From NCBI GenBank assembly GCA_050246595.1, contig JBFWVT010000032.1, forward strand, positions 1 through 53,991: 53,991 nucleotides of DNA, given 5' to 3'. Of the stretch, positions 50,083 to 53,991 are shown one piece after another. How positions within the stretch are numbered: the stretch's first letter is position 1; every line of letters starts with the position of its first letter. This DNA is from DATARH01 sp050246595 (GTDB taxonomy: Bacteria; Pseudomonadota; Alphaproteobacteria; ATCC43930; CGMCC-115725). The notes below the pieces were generated by a model. It had not been told where the DNA came from, did no database searches, and worked only from the letters and a program-made list of their open reading frames with translations. The position numbers and the translations under genes were made by a program.

Positions 50083-51945
50083 ATGGTTGCCGATCTGGCG
50101 CTGCGGGATAGCGGCGCGCGGTCCGTTGAACGCGTTGCCTCTCAGGGGCTGCATCAGGAAATCCTGCTACGGCTCGAAAAGGGCGCGATCGGCACAAGGC
50201 GGCCGGACGGTACGGTCGCGATCCGACGCTCCGAGCCGGCCGGCTGCCTGCTGTATGGGCCGTATCTGCACCTGCCGCAAGGGCGCTACCGGCTGAGATT
50301 TCGCGCCGGCTGCTTCCGACCGCGCATGACCGCGCATCCGGTGCTCGGGGTCGAAATCATCGTCCTGAGCCGGTTCCAGCAGCAATGGAAGGACTTTACC
50401 GCCGCCGATCTCGCCGGCGGCTCCGGCGCGCTCGATTTCGAGGTCCCCCCCGAACACAGTCTCGAAGGCGGCAACGAGGGACGATACGAGTTCCGCTTTT
50501 TCCATCTCGGCAACGCCGCCCTGGCGATCGCCTCGGTCGATCTCGAAAAACTGCCGGACGATGCACCGCCACCCGAGAGCGTCGACCCCCCTGCGGGCAC
50601 CAGCCAATGGCGGCTGCTCGGGCGGCTGGACAGGAGCTGGCTCGGCCGGCGCACCAGCGGCGGCGCCCTCGCGGCATCACGGCACGAACCGGCGGGATGC
50701 CTGCTTTACGGCGGGTGGCCGTATCTGCGGCTGCCGAGCGGGCGCTTTCGGCTGGTCGTGCGCGCCCGCTGCGGGACGGCGCGGCGGCCAGACCGGCCGG
50801 TGCTCGGGATCGCGGTGTCGGGCGAAAGCCGCTGGCGCAGCCGAAGCTGGACGATGCGTCTGGCCCGGCGGCCCGAAACGACCGGGATCGAGCTGGTGCG
50901 ACGCGACATCGGTGCCGACGAGCTTGGCGGCGGACCGGTCGCGCTCGATTTCACCGTGCCGGCCGATCTGTCGCTCGAAGCCGGTGCGGACGCGCCGTTC
51001 GACATCAGGCTCTACCATCACGGCAACGCCTCGCTGACGGTCGAAGCGGTCGATCTGATCCGGCTCGACGATCCGATCCCGGAAGCCGCGTCTGCCGCGG
51101 CGCCGGGCCATCGCCCGGTTTATCGTTCCGGGCGCCGCAAGGTGGTCATCATCGGCAATTGCCAATCGGAAACGCTGCGCCAGGGATTTACCCGCATCGA
51201 GACGCTGAGCCGGCTGTTCGACGTGAAGTACCACTTTGTGCAGTTGCCGAAAAATCTGCACGAATTCGCGGCGCGCGATCTCGAAACCTGCGACATCGTG
51301 CTGATCCAGGACATCAGGCTGTGGGACGAGTTCCCGCTGCGCGACCGGGTGCGTCCGGGGGCCGATGCGGTGCGTTTCCCGCTGGTGCGGTTTGCCTCGC
51401 CGTGGCCGTTCGACGCCTGGAACGGCCCCGGCGACAACGACGCGCGCGCGCGCGAGGGACCGAACCTGACCTTTCCGTATCTCGACGGTCTACTGGCTCG
51501 GCTGCGCCAGGAAATCCCGGACCGCGAGGCGCGGTTTCAGGCCTATCGCGCGCTCGACCTGCCGGGTCTGGTCAATTACCGCCGGCTGCACGAATTGGAG
51601 ATCCGCCGCCTCGATGGCATGGACAGAAAATTCGGCTTTGCGCTCGGCGCCTTCATCCTGGAGAATTTCCGGAACCGGCGACTGTTTCACACCACCGTGC
51701 GGCCCAATTGGCAGGTGTTCAACCTGCTGATGCAGTCGGTCGCCAGATCGGTCGGCGTTACCGCCCCGATCGCGCTCGACGAAACCTATGACGCGATGCT
51801 GCGCAACCCGCAGATCCCGGTGCATCCGAAAGTGGCGCGCGATCTCGGCGTGCAATGGGCCGACGAGGCGACCCGCTATCTCAATCGCGGTCTTGAGGTG
51901 ACCTGGGAGAGCTATGTCCGCAGCTACATCGAGCATTACGGCTGA
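50083..51945 (+). CDS. WcbI-type polysaccharide biosynthesis protein with duplicated N-terminal modules
   Basis: A 620-residue protein. The N-terminal half is an internal duplication: PAGCLLYGPYLHLPQGRYRL near residue 52 and PAGCLLYGGWPYLRLPSGRFRL near 203, each followed by a similar beta-sandwich pattern ending in HLGNAALAI or HHGNASLTV. These resemble carbohydrate-binding-like modules. From about residue 354, VVIIGNCQSETLRQGF matches the WcbI family, thought to be capsule acetyltransferases with a GDSL-like fold. No signal peptide is present. Confidence 0.78.
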   Translation: MVADLALRDSGARSVERVASQGLHQEILLRLEKGAIGTRRPDGTVAIRRSEPAGCLLYGPYLHLPQGRYRLRFRAGCFRPRMTAHPVLGVEIIVLSRFQQQWKDFTAADLAGGSGALDFEVPPEHSLEGGNEGRYEFRFFHLGNAALAIASVDLEKLPDDAPPPESVDPPAGTSQWRLLGRLDRSWLGRRTSGGALAASRHEPAGCLLYGGWPYLRLPSGRFRLVVRARCGTARRPDRPVLGIAVSGESRWRSRSWTMRLARRPETTGIELVRRDIGADELGGGPVALDFTVPADLSLEAGADAPFDIRLYHHGNASLTVEAVDLIRLDDPIPEAASAAAPGHRPVYRSGRRKVVIIGNCQSETLRQGFTRIETLSRLFDVKYHFVQLPKNLHEFAARDLETCDIVLIQDIRLWDEFPLRDRVRPGADAVRFPLVRFASPWPFDAWNGPGDNDARAREGPNLTFPYLDGLLARLRQEIPDREARFQAYRALDLPGLVNYRRLHELEIRRLDGMDRKFGFALGAFILENFRNRRLFHTTVRPNWQVFNLLMQSVARSVGVTAPIALDETYDAMLRNPQIPVHPKVARDLGVQWADEATRYLNRGLEVTWESYVRSYIEHYG

Positions 51946-52035
51946 GGCGGCATGACGCGATTGCGGCGGAACGCGTGACATCCCGCCCGCCGGGCGGCCG
52001 GGATGGAAGCGGTCCCAATCTCAACGGATGCACCA

Positions 52036-52884
52036 ATGACCCTACGTGACCGGATCGGCGTCGATATCGGACACAAACTGCCGCTGGAAGACGCGGTCGC
52101 CTGGGCGGCCGAGCATTCGGTGCGGTTTATCGACGTGCAGCTCGATACCGGCGCCAACGCGCTCGGCACGATCGACAACGCGCGCGCCGCCGCGATACGC
52201 GAGGGATGCGAGCGGCACGGCATCCGGCTCGGTCTGCATACCGCCTCTTCGGTCAATGTCGCCGAGTATGCGCCGCTGGTCGGCGATGCGGTCGATCGCT
52301 ATCTCGAAGCCTATGTCGATGCCGCCTCGCGGCTCGGCGCCGGATGGATCGTCGTTCATGCCGGGTTCCATTTCACGTCGGACCGCGACCAGCGCCTGCG
52401 GGCGGGACGCGACCGGCTGATGCGGCTGGCGGATTACGCCGGGCGGCGCGGCGCGCTGATCCTGCTGGAAAACCTGAACAAGGAACCCGAACAGGCGGAA
52501 GTCCATTATCTCGCTCATACGGTCGAGGAATGGCGCTTCTATTTCGAGCATATTCAATCGCCGGCCTTTCGCCTGTCATTCACGGCCAATCACGCGCATC
52601 TCGTGCCCGAGGGCGTCGCCGGGTTTGTCGAGGCGCTCGATGTCGCGCGGGTTCACGAGATCCGCCTCGCCGACTGTTTCCGCAACGGGTACGAGGTTCA
52701 CCTGCGGCCGGGCCGGGGCGATCTCGATTTCGCCGACCTGTTCCGGCGAATCGAGGGAAAAGGGTTTCGCGGCCATTACATGAACGCGTTCGGCTCGCTC
52801 GACGACATGCTGGCCGGCCGCGACGATCTCGTGCGCCTCGCCGCAGCGGCCGGTATCGGCGCCGCCGATCCCGACATCGGATGA
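52036..52884 (+). CDS. Sugar phosphate isomerase/epimerase (xylose isomerase-like TIM barrel)
   Basis: A 282-residue protein. Typical barrel strands carry likely metal ligands: WIVVHAGFHF, LILLENLNKE, SFTANHAHLVPEG and VHLRPGRGDLDF. The family includes AP endonuclease 2-type isomerases acting on sugars or inositols. ATG 52036 is chosen; an in-frame ATG at 52003 is possible. Its stop overlaps the start of the next methyltransferase gene. Confidence 0.88.
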   Translation: MTLRDRIGVDIGHKLPLEDAVAWAAEHSVRFIDVQLDTGANALGTIDNARAAAIREGCERHGIRLGLHTASSVNVAEYAPLVGDAVDRYLEAYVDAASRLGAGWIVVHAGFHFTSDRDQRLRAGRDRLMRLADYAGRRGALILLENLNKEPEQAEVHYLAHTVEEWRFYFEHIQSPAFRLSFTANHAHLVPEGVAGFVEALDVARVHEIRLADCFRNGYEVHLRPGRGDLDFADLFRRIEGKGFRGHYMNAFGSLDDMLAGRDDLVRLAAAAGIGAADPDIG

Positions 52885-53810
52885 GGCGGGCGCGGGCGCT
52901 GCTGCGATCGGCGTTCCGATCGGCGGCGTCACTGCCGCTCGCCGCGCGCGGCGGGCTCGACCGTCTCGATATCGAGGAATTCGCCGGGCGTTCGAAGCGC
53001 GCGCTCGAAGCGCTGTGCCGCGCCCGCGCCCAGCCGGTCTATCTCGGCGGCAACGAGGCGCTGTGCCGCATCCTCGGGCGGTACAAGCTTTATGTCGATA
53101 CGCGCGACGCGGGATTGGGCGCGCATCTGCTGCTCGACGGGTTCTGGGAAATGGGTCTGACGATCCATATCGCCCGCCATGTGCGCGCCGGCATGGCGGC
53201 GATCGATGTCGGGGCCAATTTCGGGTATTACACAGTGCTGCTCGGGGCGCTGGTCGGCGAGAGCGGCCGGGTTCTCGCGATCGAGCCGGCGCCGGAGACC
53301 GCTGCGATGCTGCGCCGCTCGGTCGCGCTCAACGGGTTCGAGCATATCGCGACCGTGATCGAGACCGCGGCCGGGGCTGGTGACGCGCCGGAGTCGCTGC
53401 TTTTCGTGCCTGAGCGCGAGCCGAAAAACGCCCAGCTCGTCGCCTCGCCGGACGGTCTCGACCGCATTCCCGGCACGCTGCACCGGGTCGCGCAATCCTC
53501 GGTCGATACGCTCGCCGCCGACCAGCGCCGCATCGACTTTATCAAGATCGACGCCGAGGGGGCCGAGGAGGCGGTTATCGCCGGCATGCTCGCGACATTG
53601 CGGCGCGACAGGCCGCATCTGGTGCTCGAATTCAACGCCGCTCGCGCGCGCGATCCCGGCGCACTGCTCGCCACGCTCTGCACGATCTATGGCAAGCCGC
53701 GTTATCTCGATTTGCACGGCAATGTGCTCGAAACGACACCGGAGCGGCTGTTGCGCGAGCGTTTCGCGACGGATTGGCTGCTCGTCTTCGCCGCTCCCGA
53801 TCCGCGTTAG
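52881..53810 (+). CDS. FkbM-family methyltransferase (second copy)
   Basis: A 309-residue methyltransferase with AAIDVGANFGYYTVLLGALVG (from about residue 105), VLAIEPAPETAAMLRRSV, and FIKIDAEGAEEAVIAGM (from about 220). Sequence identity with the FkbM protein at 49101 is low by eye, so it is not a recent duplicate. Its ATG overlaps the isomerase stop as ATGA, showing coupling within the glycan cluster. Confidence 0.9.
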   Translation: MRRARALLRSAFRSAASLPLAARGGLDRLDIEEFAGRSKRALEALCRARAQPVYLGGNEALCRILGRYKLYVDTRDAGLGAHLLLDGFWEMGLTIHIARHVRAGMAAIDVGANFGYYTVLLGALVGESGRVLAIEPAPETAAMLRRSVALNGFEHIATVIETAAGAGDAPESLLFVPEREPKNAQLVASPDGLDRIPGTLHRVAQSSVDTLAADQRRIDFIKIDAEGAEEAVIAGMLATLRRDRPHLVLEFNAARARDPGALLATLCTIYGKPRYLDLHGNVLETTPERLLRERFATDWLLVFAAPDPR

Positions 53811-53837
53811 GCCGGGCGCAATCCGGACGGAACGACT

Positions 53838-53859
53838 GGAGGCCGGATCGCCGGCCTCC
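53838..53859 (+). terminator. Perfect hairpin after the glycan cluster
   Basis: GGAGGCCGG and CCGGCCTCC pair around ATCG, about 28 bases after the last stop codon. No T-run follows. It separates the cluster from the IS630-type element. Confidence 0.45.
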
Positions 53860-53883
53860 GGCCGGCATTAGAGCGTGATCGTT

Positions 53884-53991
53884 TCAGGTTGAAGCGTAGC
53901 CGGCATTGGCGAGGTAGTTTGCGCATTCCTGTGCGGAGAAATGATCGAGCAATGAGCCGATCTGGCGCCACGTGTCCTCGGTGGTGCGCGG
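53884..53991 (-). mobile_element. C-terminal end of an IS630-type transposase (partial)
   Basis: The last 36 codons at the window edge read leftward as TEDTWRQIGSLLDHF, then SAQECANYLANAGYAST and stop. The ECANY..NAGY ending is typical of IS630-family transposases. The rest lies beyond the window, so intactness cannot be judged. Confidence 0.8.

Overview
This window reads as a piece of a high-GC alphaproteobacterial chromosome. The evidence is the gene order mnmE-mnmG-rsmG-parA-parB with a parS-like site inside rsmG (normally close to the replication origin), a CIRCE-controlled groESL operon, and many GC-rich palindromic intergenic repeats. Species cannot be assigned from the sequence alone.

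Positions 26-10458 hold a complete type I-C CRISPR-Cas system, all read on the minus strand: cas3, then cas5c-cas8c-cas7c-cas4-cas1-cas2, then a leader, then an array of 33 repeats and 32 spacers that is cut by or ends at the left edge. The gap of about 400 bases between cas3 and cas5c is the most interesting part. On the plus strand it holds a promoter, a 30-codon mini-ORF, and a CRISPR-like minimal unit (degenerate repeat, pseudo-spacer, second degenerate hairpin repeat). The first 11 bases of the pseudo-spacer match a site in the same gap that is preceded by TTC, the usual type I-C PAM, and that site lies between the divergent promoters of the mini-ORF and of cas5c. This is the layout of a crRNA-like regulator (CreA/CreR type), possibly a complete CreTA toxin-antitoxin guard or a cas autorepressor.

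Positions 10709-13031 hold a selenocysteine tRNA gene and groES-groEL. From 13.1 to 24.2 kb are mixed metabolic genes: an ABM monooxygenase, two TauD-type dioxygenases, an overlapping three-gene operon (NMT1-like binding protein, flavoprotein, 2Fe-2S protein), a Pal-like lipoprotein, several small unknown proteins, a YyaL/SSP411-type protein and a 2Fe-2S ferredoxin-like protein. From 24.3 to 30.5 kb is the mnmE-parB block. Palindromic repeats have invaded the reading frames of mnmE and of a fused CoA-transferase, and rsmG appears to start at CTG.

From 30.6 to 41 kb are a diiron ferritin-like protein, an arylsulfotransferase-type propeller, a DedA membrane protein, an LLM flavin monooxygenase, a double CoA-transferase, a cyclase-family protein and a large unknown protein. 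A low-GC patch at 41.2-42.2 kb contains a decayed TIR/deoxyribosyltransferase-like gene and looks acquired. From 42.2 to 48.1 kb a minus-strand cluster (xanthine-dehydrogenase-type large subunit, MoaD-like, AtuA-like, DUF4387, GNAT, enoyl-CoA hydratase) suggests a catabolic pathway through CoA esters. The right end carries a two-domain cold-shock protein and a polysaccharide-type cluster (two FkbM methyltransferases, a WcbI-type protein, a sugar isomerase), and stops inside an IS630-type transposase.
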